Shown here piece by piece: positions 31,922 to 40,010 of a DNA stretch of 64,000 bases (position 1 is the first letter of the stretch; every line of letters begins with the position of its first letter). The notes beneath the pieces were generated by a model. That model did no database searches. It had not been told where the DNA came from and saw only the letters and a list, made by a program, of their open reading frames with translations. Origin of the DNA: ZC4RG25 sp023428365 (lineage in GTDB: Bacteria; Pseudomonadota; Alphaproteobacteria; Rhizobiales; Hyphomicrobiaceae); contig JBNOAI010000001.1 of NCBI GenBank assembly GCA_050283925.1, forward strand, positions 806,001 to 870,000. Direction: 5' to 3'. The translations under genes were made by a program, and so were the position numbers.

Positions 31922-32869
31922 ATGCGGTGGGTTCTTAGTGCCGGTCGCACCGACGTTGCAGTCCGACGTCCCGAGATCGTCACTGCGGTTCTGCTGGTGT
32001 TACTGGCGGGGGTAATGTCATCCGGCCTGCACGTGTGCGTCCGCTATGTCAGTCCTGAACTCCCGACTATCGAGATCGTTTTTCTGCGTTCTGTTTTCAC
32101 GATTTTGATCATGTTGCCGTTTCTGTTGCAGAAAGGGCGCGTTGCTTGGCGCAGCAAACGCTTCGATTTGCAGCTGATGCGGGGTGCCATCGGCGTGTGC
32201 TCGATGACCGCCTGGTACTATGCACTTTCGGTCCTGCCACTCGCCGATGCGGGGACGTTGAGTTTCACAACCGCGATTTTCGTAACCGTTGGTGCAGGCG
32301 TCTTCTTCGGTGAAGCTGTCGGTCTTCGGCGCTGGTCGGCGGTGATCATTGGCTTGATCGGCACGCTCATTGTTCTGAAGCCCGACACCGGATTGCTGTC
32401 GATTGGTGCTGTAGCCGCTCTTGGTTCGAGCATTCTTTGGGCCAGTTCCCTTTTGCTGGCGAAGCGTTTGGCCGCATACGACAGCTCACTGACGATCTCG
32501 TTTTATCAGCCTTTGATGATCGCGCCTTGGGCTCTGCTTGGAGCGTTGCCGTTCTGGATATGGCCGAGTGTCGAAGTTTGGCTGATATTGCTCGGGATGG
32601 GAGCTTTGGCCGCAGTCGGCAACTTCGCCTATATTCATGCGCTGAGACTTGCAGACGCCAGCATATCCATGTCCGCGGATTACGTGCGGTTGTTGTGGAT
32701 GGTGATGTGGGGCTATCTGCTGTTCTCTGAAATTCCTGCGGCGTCGACCTGGATTGGCGCAGCTCTGATCGTGGGTTCGACGTTGTTTATCACGTGGCGC
32801 GAATCGACACTCGCGCGGCGGGAGGCTGCAACCGGGAAGAATGAACCAGGTCGCAGTCGAACTGTTTAG
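31922..32869 (+). CDS. DMT-superfamily (EamA) transporter
   Basis: This 315-residue inner-membrane protein has about ten hydrophobic segments arranged as two EamA repeats (about residues 20-150 and 160-295). A PGxxxxxR-like loop (TIEIVFLRSVF) follows the first helix and the conserved ALADAGTLSF-type segment is near residue 100. EamA proteins export metabolites, amino acids or drugs; the cargo here is unknown. GGGGAGGGG lies at good distance before ATG 31922. It appears monocistronic. Confidence 0.85.
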   Translation: MRWVLSAGRTDVAVRRPEIVTAVLLVLLAGVMSSGLHVCVRYVSPELPTIEIVFLRSVFTILIMLPFLLQKGRVAWRSKRFDLQLMRGAIGVCSMTAWYYALSVLPLADAGTLSFTTAIFVTVGAGVFFGEAVGLRRWSAVIIGLIGTLIVLKPDTGLLSIGAVAALGSSILWASSLLLAKRLAAYDSSLTISFYQPLMIAPWALLGALPFWIWPSVEVWLILLGMGALAAVGNFAYIHALRLADASISMSADYVRLLWMVMWGYLLFSEIPAASTWIGAALIVGSTLFITWRESTLARREAATGKNEPGRSRTV

Positions 32870-32982
32870 TCTCAGGCAGAAGTTCACGTCGTAGCGGCGG
32901 CAACGGTTGTTGGTTAGACTGAGATAGCACTCGTCTACGTGACATTTCGCTTAGCACTTCATCATCGCATAGGGAGCATTGA

Positions 32983-34185
32983 ATGGTCGGACCCCGCCGC
33001 ACTGCACCTATTGGGACGATTTTGGAGCGTCTTTCTTTGCGGCCGGATCCGGGCCAGCAGAAAATGATCGATTTCCGATCGAGCGGGCGGCTTACTCTCG
33101 GCGTCGAAGTTGAGTTTCAGCTCATCGACTCGGCGAGTTTCAACTTGGCGTCGCGTGCTCCCGAGATCATGCAGCGTGTTGCGGATGTTCCCAGCATAAC
33201 CGAGGAATTTTATCTCAGCACCGTCGAAATAAACTCTGCGAAATGCACGGACGTTCATGAGGTCCGCGAGGATCTCGGGCAAACTATCAGTCGCTTGAGC
33301 GCGGTTGCCAATGATGTCGGAGTTCGCCTGTCAACAACAGGCTGCCATCCGTTCGCGCGGTACGCTGACTGCATCATCACGCCTACGCCCCGCTATCACG
33401 ATCTCATCGACCGCAATCGCTGGCTCACCCGGCGCATGACAGTCTTCGGGATGCACGTTCATATCGGCATGGGCAGCGGCGACGAGTGCATCCGTTTCAA
33501 CAATTTCTTCCTGCATTTTCTCCCGCATTTGCTCGCGCTTTCGGCGAGTTCTCCCTTCTGGCAGGGCGAAGATACTGGCTTGGCCTCGTGCCGACCGACG
33601 ACTTACGAGGCGCTGCCCACCGCAGGTCAGCCTTACATGGTCGAATCCTGGCGGGAATTCGAGCATCTCTGCCAGACGTTGATGGCGTGCAATGCCATTC
33701 AATCCCTCAAGGATTTATGGTGGGATTTGCGGCCTAGCCCGAAGATCGGGACGCTCGAGATCCGAATTTGTGATGGCTTGGCGACGATGTCGGAAACGTT
33801 GGCCGTCGTGGCGTTCGTCCACGGCTTGGCACACTGGTTCCGTGATCATGAAGGCTGGCTGGATCAGGTGCCGCCGCCGCCGCGTTGGCTGGCGCGGGAA
33901 AACAAATGGCGCGCGATGAGGTTCGGGCTGGATGCGGATCTCATCACCGACCTGGATGGCGCAGTCGTGCCGCTGCGTGAGGACATCGCAGCCTGGTGTG
34001 ATCGCATATCGGGCAATATCGCCGCGCTTGGCTATGAGCCATATTTCGAAACACTGCAGCAGATACTCTCTCGCGGGAACAGTTCCATGCGTCAGCGGGA
34101 AGTTGCTCAACGCAAGGGATCACTGCGCGATGTCGTCGCGCACAACGTTGCAGAGTTCGAGGCGGGAACGCCCATCTGGGCATGA
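32983..34185 (+). CDS. YbdK-type carboxylate-amine ligase (GCS2 family)
   Basis: This 400-residue ATP-dependent ligase of the glutamate-cysteine ligase 2 family joins a carboxylate to an amine. The N-terminal LGVEVEFQLID strand (family consensus GVEEEF) carries metal-binding acids, and GMHVHIGM and the C-terminal RPSPKIGTLEIRICDG are present. YbdK relatives have weak glutamate-cysteine ligase activity, and their true substrates are mostly unknown. AGGGAG precedes ATG 32983. The stop codon overlaps a possible start of the following M20 gene (ATGA), which suggests that a ligase and an amide hydrolase are produced together. Confidence 0.85.
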   Translation: MVGPRRTAPIGTILERLSLRPDPGQQKMIDFRSSGRLTLGVEVEFQLIDSASFNLASRAPEIMQRVADVPSITEEFYLSTVEINSAKCTDVHEVREDLGQTISRLSAVANDVGVRLSTTGCHPFARYADCIITPTPRYHDLIDRNRWLTRRMTVFGMHVHIGMGSGDECIRFNNFFLHFLPHLLALSASSPFWQGEDTGLASCRPTTYEALPTAGQPYMVESWREFEHLCQTLMACNAIQSLKDLWWDLRPSPKIGTLEIRICDGLATMSETLAVVAFVHGLAHWFRDHEGWLDQVPPPPRWLARENKWRAMRFGLDADLITDLDGAVVPLREDIAAWCDRISGNIAALGYEPYFETLQQILSRGNSSMRQREVAQRKGSLRDVVAHNVAEFEAGTPIWA

Positions 34186-34247
34186 TCACGGGAGCCCTTC
34201 CCGTGGAAGCTTCGATCAAGGCCACCAATGTCGTGCAGGAGAAGATG

Positions 34248-35366
34248 ATGTCAGGTCCGAATGCCGAAACGTTATTGTCGGGAATTTCGACCTGGGTCGA
34301 AATCGAAAGTCAGACAGCCGATATCGCTGGCGTTAATCGCATGATGGATCGGGCCGCTACGGGATTCCGACAAGCTGGCGCCCGTGTCGAACGACTTCCC
34401 GGAACCAACGGCACCGCCGACCACTTGTCGATTTCCTCGCCCTGGGGTGGAGATGGTCCGGGTGTGCTCGTTCTATGTCACCTCGATACGGTGCACCCGA
34501 AGGGAACGCTGGAACAATTACCATTCCGTGTCGAGGGCGATCGCGCATTCGGTCCTGGCATCTATGATATGAAGGGCGGCGCCTATCTGGCCTATGCGGC
34601 TTACCGTTCGATTGTCGAGGCAGGCAAAACGACACCCTTACCGATCCGCTTTCTCTATACGTCGGATGAAGAAATCGGCAGTCTGGAATCGCGTGCTCAC
34701 ATCGAGGCGCAAGCGCGCAACGCAAAATATGTTCTGGTCACGGAGCCTGCGCGCGACGGCGGAAAAATCGTTACGGCGCGAAAGGGCGTGGCCCGCTTTG
34801 TGATCGAAATCACGGGGCGGCCAGCGCACTCAGGATCTCGGCACGCCGATGGGCGCAGCGCCATCGTCGAGATGGCGCATCAGATCCTCGCTATCGAGAG
34901 CATGACGGATTACGCGCGCGGTATCACGCTGAACATTGGAATGGTCAATGGTGGTACGGCTGCGAATGTCATTCCCGCCCACTGCCGCGCCAGCATAGAT
35001 TTGCGCATCGCGTCTGTTGCCGATTGCGATGAGATCATCGCGCGTCTGAAAACCCTTAAACCGCGCAATCCTGATACGACGATCAAAATTTCAGGTGGTC
35101 TCAACCGTCCGCCCTTCGAAAAGAATGTAGGTGTCGAGAGACTTTATGAACATGCGCGCGGGTTGGCGGCGGAATTAGGCTTTGATCTGGTGGACACCTA
35201 TACAGGCGGGGGCAGTGACGCAAACTTCACTGCCCATCTGGTGCCGACACTGGACGGCCTCGGGGTCGATGGCAATGGCGCTCACACGTTGGAAGAACAC
35301 CTGCTGGTGTCCTCCCTGGTTCCGCGCATGCAGCTTCAGCGCCGGCTTTTCGAAACGCTGAGCTAG
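34248..35366 (+). CDS. M20-family metallopeptidase (glutamate carboxypeptidase-like)
   Basis: This 372-residue Zn hydrolase resembles carboxypeptidase G2. Metal and catalytic residues are seen in LVLCHLDTVHPKG, IYDMKGG, TSDEEIGS and TEPARDGG, with a lid domain (about residues 175-285) and the final NGAHTLEEH. CPG2-type enzymes remove C-terminal glutamate from acyl-glutamates. AGGAGAAG precedes ATG 34245/34248; ATG 34182 would overlap the ligase stop by four bases and cannot be excluded. Tight linkage to the YbdK-type ligase suggests that one makes and the other breaks the same amide, which is an inference. Confidence 0.87.
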   Translation: MSGPNAETLLSGISTWVEIESQTADIAGVNRMMDRAATGFRQAGARVERLPGTNGTADHLSISSPWGGDGPGVLVLCHLDTVHPKGTLEQLPFRVEGDRAFGPGIYDMKGGAYLAYAAYRSIVEAGKTTPLPIRFLYTSDEEIGSLESRAHIEAQARNAKYVLVTEPARDGGKIVTARKGVARFVIEITGRPAHSGSRHADGRSAIVEMAHQILAIESMTDYARGITLNIGMVNGGTAANVIPAHCRASIDLRIASVADCDEIIARLKTLKPRNPDTTIKISGGLNRPPFEKNVGVERLYEHARGLAAELGFDLVDTYTGGGSDANFTAHLVPTLDGLGVDGNGAHTLEEHLLVSSLVPRMQLQRRLFETLS

Positions 35367-35466
35367 AACGATATCCTCTGGTCGACCCGTCTGTTGGCTT
35401 TCTGACTGCCGTTCTGCTTGCGATTACGTTTTTCGCTGTGTTGGCGACAGTTGGAGGGCGATCTAC

Positions 35467-35796
35467 GTGCCTGCGCTCGATATGACGATACCGGCTTATT
35501 TTCTCGTCGGCGCAATTGGCTATGCGATTGTTATGACCGGGATCTCATCGATCGTCGGCTGGCCTTTAATTCGCGCAATCGAAACCAAAAACCATCGCGA
35601 AGGAATTCGTTTCGCGGAGTGGCGCGCGTCCGCCAATCGCGTCGGAGACTTTATCGCGGCGATGCACGTCGTCAGCGATGACCATATTGCGACGGGGGCG
35701 GCGGCTCCGCCGCTCATGACGATTGCGGTGCTGTCGATGCGGGACACGGAGCCACCAGCCGTCGCGGCGCAACTCGTGCCCTCCGCCTCGGTTTGA
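35467..35796 (+). CDS. small hypothetical membrane protein
   Basis: A 109-residue frame begins with GTG 35467 after TTGGAGGGCG. One hydrophobic segment (about residues 8-30) is followed by a charged, soluble part. No family is recognised. It lies 100 bases after the M20 gene on the same strand and converges with the BKACE gene, whose stop is 12 bases away. Expression and reality are only moderately supported. Confidence 0.5.
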   Translation: MPALDMTIPAYFLVGAIGYAIVMTGISSIVGWPLIRAIETKNHREGIRFAEWRASANRVGDFIAAMHVVSDDHIATGAAAPPLMTIAVLSMRDTEPPAVAAQLVPSASV

Positions 35797-35808
35797 TGGC
35801 TTCCGAAA

Positions 35809-36741
35809 TCAGAAGCCGACTTGATCACCACCCTTGAGCTGTAAAGTCTGTCGCGCGTCGTCGGGCGTTGCGACTTCCAGGCCGAGCCCCTCGATGATCT
35901 GACGCACGAGATGGACTTGCTGGGCGTTGCTCTCGGCGAGTTTGCCGGGGCCAGCCCACAGCGAATCCTCCAACCCGACACGCACGTTGCCGCCCATCGA
36001 GGCGGCCATCGCAGCGATGCGCAGCTGATTGGCGCCCGCACCCAGCACGCTCCAGTGATAGTCGGTGCCGAAAAGCCGGTCGGCCGTCCGTTTCATATGC
36101 GCGACGTCTTCTGGATGTGGACCGATGCCGCCGAGAATGCCGAATACGCTTTGCACAAACAGCGGCGGCTTGACGACCTTGCGGTCGACGAAATGCGCCA
36201 GCGTATAAAGATGCCCGATGTCGTAGCACTCGATTTCAAAACGCGTGCCGTTATTGGCGCACGTGGTGAGAATGTATTCAATGTCGGCGAAGGTGTTTTT
36301 GAAAAAACCGCTGCGTGAGCCTTCGATGTATGGCCGTTCCCAGTCGAATTTGAATTCTTTCGTCCGGTTCAGCATCGGATAGAGGCCGAAATTCATCGTG
36401 CCCATGTTGAGCGAGGCGACCTCCGGTTTGAAATGTGCAGCGGGCCGTGCGCGTTCCTCGACTGTCATCGTCATGGCGCCGCCGGTGGTGATGTTGATCA
36501 CGCAGTCCGAGCGCTGCTTGATGACTTGCAGAAACGGCGAGAACGCTTCGACGCTTTGATCCGGCTTGCCGGTCTGCGGATCGCGCGCGTGCAGGTGGAC
36601 GATCGCGGCGCCTGCTTCGGCAGCACCGATCGCGGCGTCGGCGATCTCCTGCGGCGTGATCGGCAGATGCGGCGACATCGATGGCGTGTGAATCGAGCCG
36701 GTGACGGCGCAGGTGATGATGACTTTGCGAGCCTTGGCCAT
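35809..36741 (-). CDS. BKACE-family beta-keto acid cleavage enzyme (DUF849)
   Basis: This 310-residue TIM-barrel Zn enzyme condenses a beta-keto acid with acetyl-CoA to give acetoacetate and a new CoA ester. The family motifs KVIITCAVTGS (N-terminus), the metal ligands in IVHLHARDP, INITTGG, IECYD and NVRVGLED are present at the expected spacing. Known members act on 3-keto-5-aminohexanoate, dehydrocarnitine, beta-ketoadipate and others. It is transcribed after the carnitine-dehydrogenase-like gene (11 bases between), which favours dehydrocarnitine or a similar 3-oxo acid as substrate. No thioesterase gene is nearby. Confidence 0.88.
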   Translation of the reverse strand: MAKARKVIITCAVTGSIHTPSMSPHLPITPQEIADAAIGAAEAGAAIVHLHARDPQTGKPDQSVEAFSPFLQVIKQRSDCVINITTGGAMTMTVEERARPAAHFKPEVASLNMGTMNFGLYPMLNRTKEFKFDWERPYIEGSRSGFFKNTFADIEYILTTCANNGTRFEIECYDIGHLYTLAHFVDRKVVKPPLFVQSVFGILGGIGPHPEDVAHMKRTADRLFGTDYHWSVLGAGANQLRIAAMAASMGGNVRVGLEDSLWAGPGKLAESNAQQVHLVRQIIEGLGLEVATPDDARQTLQLKGGDQVGF

Positions 36742-36752
36742 GAACGTTCCTC

Positions 36753-37691
36753 TCAGGGCGTAAACGGTTTGATTGTGCGCTTGTGTGCAGCGAGCGCGGC
36801 GAGTTGTTCGTCACGCCAGCGGGTTTTGGCGGCATGCGTATCGGCTGCTGGCGTCGGGCCCCAGGCCGCGCTCACCGATGATGTTTTGCCCGCGTCCCAG
36901 ACATCGGCCTTTGGCTGATCGGCAGCGATACGCCGGAAAAACGGGCTATAGCGGGCGCAGTAGTCATTGATTCCGCCCGGCGCGTTGAGCTCGATCGTCT
37001 CGAACGGCCCCATGAACGACCAGCGCAGGCCGAGACCGTTGCGAATGGTCTCATCGAGATCCTGCGGGGTGACGACGCCCTCCTCGACCAGCCGAAACGA
37101 TTCCGCCAGCAGCGCGGTCTGCAGCCGGTTGAGAACAAATCCGTCGACTTCCTTTTTGACGTGGATCGGAACCTGTCCGACGGAGCGATAAATCTCCTGG
37201 GCGCGTTGCATGATTTCGGGGGAGGTCCACGGTGCGCCACACAACTCGACGATCGGCACCAGATGCGGCGGATTGACGGGATGAGCGACGAGGCAGCGGC
37301 TTCGGCCAGCGAGGCTTTCGGTATAGAGCGAGGTCACGAGGGCTGACGTCGATGAGGCGAGGATCGTCTCGGGAGCCGCGGCCGCATCGAGACGTGCGAA
37401 TATCTGGCGCTTCATGTCCAGATTCTCGGGCGTGTTCTCCTGCACGAGATCGGCGCCGCTGACGGCGTCTTCCAGCGACATTGCGAGACTGACGCGCGCC
37501 GCAGCGGCCTTCGGATCATCGGCCAGACCATGACGCGCCAGGTCTTCGAGACCTTCGGCAATCAGGCTGTGGGCATTCTCGGCGACGCCGTCGATGCAGT
37601 CCCAGAGCGAGACCTGCCATCCAGCGCGCGCGAACACCATCGCCCAGGCACGGCCGATCAGCCCGGCTCCAATCACAGCCAACTTCGCCAT
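36753..37691 (-). CDS. 3-hydroxyacyl-CoA dehydrogenase-type enzyme, L-carnitine dehydrogenase-like
   Basis: This 312-residue NAD-dependent dehydrogenase has the Rossmann motif VIGAGLIGRAWA at its start. The 3-hydroxyacyl-CoA dehydrogenase catalytic pair sits in HPVNPPHLVPIVEL, and the C-terminal domain contains FMGPFETIELNAPGG. It is the lambda-crystallin/L-carnitine dehydrogenase branch, which acts on free 3-hydroxy acids rather than CoA esters. It lies directly upstream of the BKACE gene, so its 3-oxo product would feed that enzyme. L-gulonate dehydrogenase activity is the main alternative. Confidence 0.86.
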   Translation of the reverse strand: MAKLAVIGAGLIGRAWAMVFARAGWQVSLWDCIDGVAENAHSLIAEGLEDLARHGLADDPKAAAARVSLAMSLEDAVSGADLVQENTPENLDMKRQIFARLDAAAAPETILASSTSALVTSLYTESLAGRSRCLVAHPVNPPHLVPIVELCGAPWTSPEIMQRAQEIYRSVGQVPIHVKKEVDGFVLNRLQTALLAESFRLVEEGVVTPQDLDETIRNGLGLRWSFMGPFETIELNAPGGINDYCARYSPFFRRIAADQPKADVWDAGKTSSVSAAWGPTPAADTHAAKTRWRDEQLAALAAHKRTIKPFTP

Positions 37692-37737
37692 GGACGCTTC
37701 CTCTGTTCATCCGCCGGCACTTCCGGCCGGGTACTGA

Positions 37738-37758
37738 AACCTGATACGCATTCAGGTT
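37738..37758. promoter_or_regulatory. inverted repeat AACCTGA-N7-TCAGGTT in divergent promoter
   Basis: Perfect 7-base arms (37738-37744 and 37752-37758) lie midway between the divergent dehydrogenase and SDR genes. They are well placed to act as an operator for both. No local regulator gene was identified. Confidence 0.5.
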
Positions 37759-37810
37759 AGCCGCCGTGTCGGTTCATGAAAATGGCAATCGTGATCGGGA
37801 GGGATGCAAG

Positions 37811-38587
37811 ATGGACATGCAGATCGCAGGGCTTCGGGTTCTCGTGACGGCTGGAGCCGGGGGCATCGGACTTGAAATCGCGCGAGCATTCATCCGCGAG
37901 GGCGCCAAGGTGCATGTCTGTGATGTGGACCAGAAGGCACTGCAAGCTCTACCCGCCAGTGATCCGAAGCTGACCTGGAGCGTCTGCGATGTGTCCGATC
38001 GCGCGCAGGTGGCGGCGCTGTTCGACGATGCGCTGAAAATACTCGGCGGGCTCGATTGTCTGGTGAACAACGCGGGCATCGCGGGGCCGACGGGGCGCGT
38101 CGAGGACATTAACCCGGAGGACTGGGACCGCTGCCTTGCTGTCGATATCACCGGCCAATTCAACTGCGTGCGGCTCGCCGTACCGCACCTCAGGCAAAGC
38201 AAGAACGCCAGCATCATGAACGTGTCATCGCAGGCAGGGAAGCACGGCTTTCCGCTGCGTTCGGCCTATGCCGCGGCGAAATGGGGCGTGATCGGCTTTA
38301 CCAAGACGATTGCGATCGAGCTGGGTGAATTCGGGATTCGGGCGAACGCGCTGCTGCCGGGATTGGTAGCTGGTGATCGCATTCGCCGCGTCATAGAGGC
38401 CAAAGCTCAGCAACGTGGTGTCGCGTTCAAGGAGCAGGAAACGCATATGATGCAGTTTGCGTCGCTCAAGGAATACGTGACGCCGCAGCAGCTCGCGGAC
38501 ATGGTCGTGTTTACCGCGAGCCCGCGCGGACGGACGATCTCCGGGCAGTCGCTGTCGGTTTGCGCCGATACGAATATGCTCGGGTGA
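37811..38587 (+). CDS. SDR-family NAD(P) oxidoreductase
   Basis: This 258-residue classical short-chain dehydrogenase has the cofactor loop VTAGAGGIG, the NNAG motif and the catalytic Ser in NVSSQAG with Tyr and Lys in YAAAK. The TAGAGGIG loop begins TA rather than the usual TG. GGGAGGG lies six bases before ATG 37811. It is divergent from the carnitine-dehydrogenase/BKACE pair and shares the AACCTGA palindrome region. Substrate unknown; a 3-hydroxy acid or sugar alcohol oxidation would fit the cluster. Confidence 0.87.
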   Translation: MDMQIAGLRVLVTAGAGGIGLEIARAFIREGAKVHVCDVDQKALQALPASDPKLTWSVCDVSDRAQVAALFDDALKILGGLDCLVNNAGIAGPTGRVEDINPEDWDRCLAVDITGQFNCVRLAVPHLRQSKNASIMNVSSQAGKHGFPLRSAYAAAKWGVIGFTKTIAIELGEFGIRANALLPGLVAGDRIRRVIEAKAQQRGVAFKEQETHMMQFASLKEYVTPQQLADMVVFTASPRGRTISGQSLSVCADTNMLG

Positions 38588-38636
38588 TGAATGCGCTGCG
38601 CTCTGATAAAGCAGGGGCGAGCTAAGGGGGATTGGT

Positions 38637-38963
38637 TTGCCAACGCTGGCTATCTACATCGGTGCGGCGATCGCTGAGATCGTGGGCTGCTTTGCGATCT
38701 GGGCGATTGTACGCAACGGAGCGTCTCAGCTCTGGCTTATTCCGGGGACGATGTCGCTGGTGCTGTTCGGCTGGCTGCTCACGAAAGTGGATGTCGATTT
38801 TGCTGGGCGCGCCTACGCCGTGTATGGCGGCATCTATATTGCCGCCTCCCTCGTTTGGCTTTGGACCGTCGAAGGACGAGCGCCCGATCGCTGGGACATC
38901 ACCGGCGCGCTCATCTGCGTCGCCGGTGCGCTCGTCATCCTCTACATGCCGCGATCGGCGTGA
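38637..38963 (+). CDS. YnfA family (UPF0060) membrane protein
   Basis: This 108-residue protein has four hydrophobic segments and the family blocks AEIVGCFAIW, LFGWLLT, AGRAYAVYGGIYI and RWDITGA. YnfA proteins are small-multidrug-resistance-like homodimers that may export toxic amines or other small molecules. It begins with TTG 38637, with AAGGGGG at good spacing. It lies 49 bases after the SDR gene on the same strand and could export a by-product of the pathway, but this is only positional. Confidence 0.85.
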   Translation: MPTLAIYIGAAIAEIVGCFAIWAIVRNGASQLWLIPGTMSLVLFGWLLTKVDVDFAGRAYAVYGGIYIAASLVWLWTVEGRAPDRWDITGALICVAGALVILYMPRSA

Positions 38964-38966
38964 GGC

Positions 38967-39962
38967 TCAACCGTAGCGCTCAGCGCCGATCCATTGATTG
39001 TCCGAATACCGATCGCCATGCGCGAAGCCGCGTGGCAGGGCGCGTTCGATGGCGGCCAGTTGTTCAGCGTTGAGCTTGATGGCGGCTGCTGCGGTGTTTT
39101 CTTCCAGATGTTTCGCCGAGCGCGTCCCGGGTATCGGCAGCAGATGGTCGCCCTGCGCAAGAACCCAGGCGAGCGCAAGCTGTCCAGGTGAGCAGTCGTA
39201 CTGATGCGCGAGCGCGAGGAATGGCTCCAGGGCACTCTTGTTATGAGAAAAATTCGGCTCGACAAAACGTGGATTGGCGATGCGGAAGTCACCGGAGCCA
39301 AAGGTGTCGTTGCGTGTAACGGTTCCGGTGAGAAATCCGCGTCCGAGTGGACTGAACGGCACAAACGCAACGCCAAGCTCCTGGCACGTTTCGATCAGGC
39401 CAAGGTCGGGGAGCCGAGACCAGAGTGAATATTCGTTCTGCACGGCCATGACCGGGTGGACGGCGTGTGCCCGTCGCAACGACGTCGGCGCAATCTCCGA
39501 AAACCCGAAGCCGCCGATCTTTCCCTCTTTGATGAAGCCGGCCAGGGTCTCTGTCACCTCCTCGATGGGGCGAGCCTGCTCTCGGCGATGGACGTAGTAG
39601 AGTTCGATATGATCGCGGCCGAGACGACGCAGGGATTTTTCCAGCTCGGTGCGGAGATGGCTGGAGCTGTTATTGAACGAACGCGCCCCTGTATTGGGAT
39701 CGCGAACGATGCCGCCCTTGGTGGCAATCTTGAAGGTGTCTTTGTGCGTTTTCAGGAAGCTGCCGATTGCTTCCTCGCTGATGCCGTTGCCGTAGACATT
39801 CGCAACATCGAGGAAATCAACGCCGAGGTCTGCTGCCCGTGCCAGCGTCTGGTGGCTTTCTTCGATGCTCGTGGGGCCATAGCAGGCGTTGCCGGCAAAG
39901 CTCCAACACCCGAGGCCGATGGCGGAAACGAGCGGGCCACCGGCCCCCAGAGGGCGTTTCAT
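38967..39962 (-). CDS. aldo/keto reductase
   Basis: This 331-residue NADPH-dependent TIM-barrel reductase shows the catalytic tetrad: Asp and Tyr in FLDVANVYGNG, Lys in KIATKGG and His in LYYVHRRE. The sequence type is the YdhF/pyridoxal-reductase-like group acting on sugars or small aldehydes. The start is ATG 39962, the second of two adjacent ATGs. It lies 48 bases after the dehydratase gene on the same strand, and its stop is four bases from the YnfA stop. Substrate not determined. Confidence 0.87.
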   Translation of the reverse strand: MKRPLGAGGPLVSAIGLGCWSFAGNACYGPTSIEESHQTLARAADLGVDFLDVANVYGNGISEEAIGSFLKTHKDTFKIATKGGIVRDPNTGARSFNNSSSHLRTELEKSLRRLGRDHIELYYVHRREQARPIEEVTETLAGFIKEGKIGGFGFSEIAPTSLRRAHAVHPVMAVQNEYSLWSRLPDLGLIETCQELGVAFVPFSPLGRGFLTGTVTRNDTFGSGDFRIANPRFVEPNFSHNKSALEPFLALAHQYDCSPGQLALAWVLAQGDHLLPIPGTRSAKHLEENTAAAAIKLNAEQLAAIERALPRGFAHGDRYSDNQWIGAERYG

Positions 39963-40010
39963 CATTGTGCAGGCGATCCTTGTTCGTTGCCGGATGAAGT
40001 CGTCTGGTCG

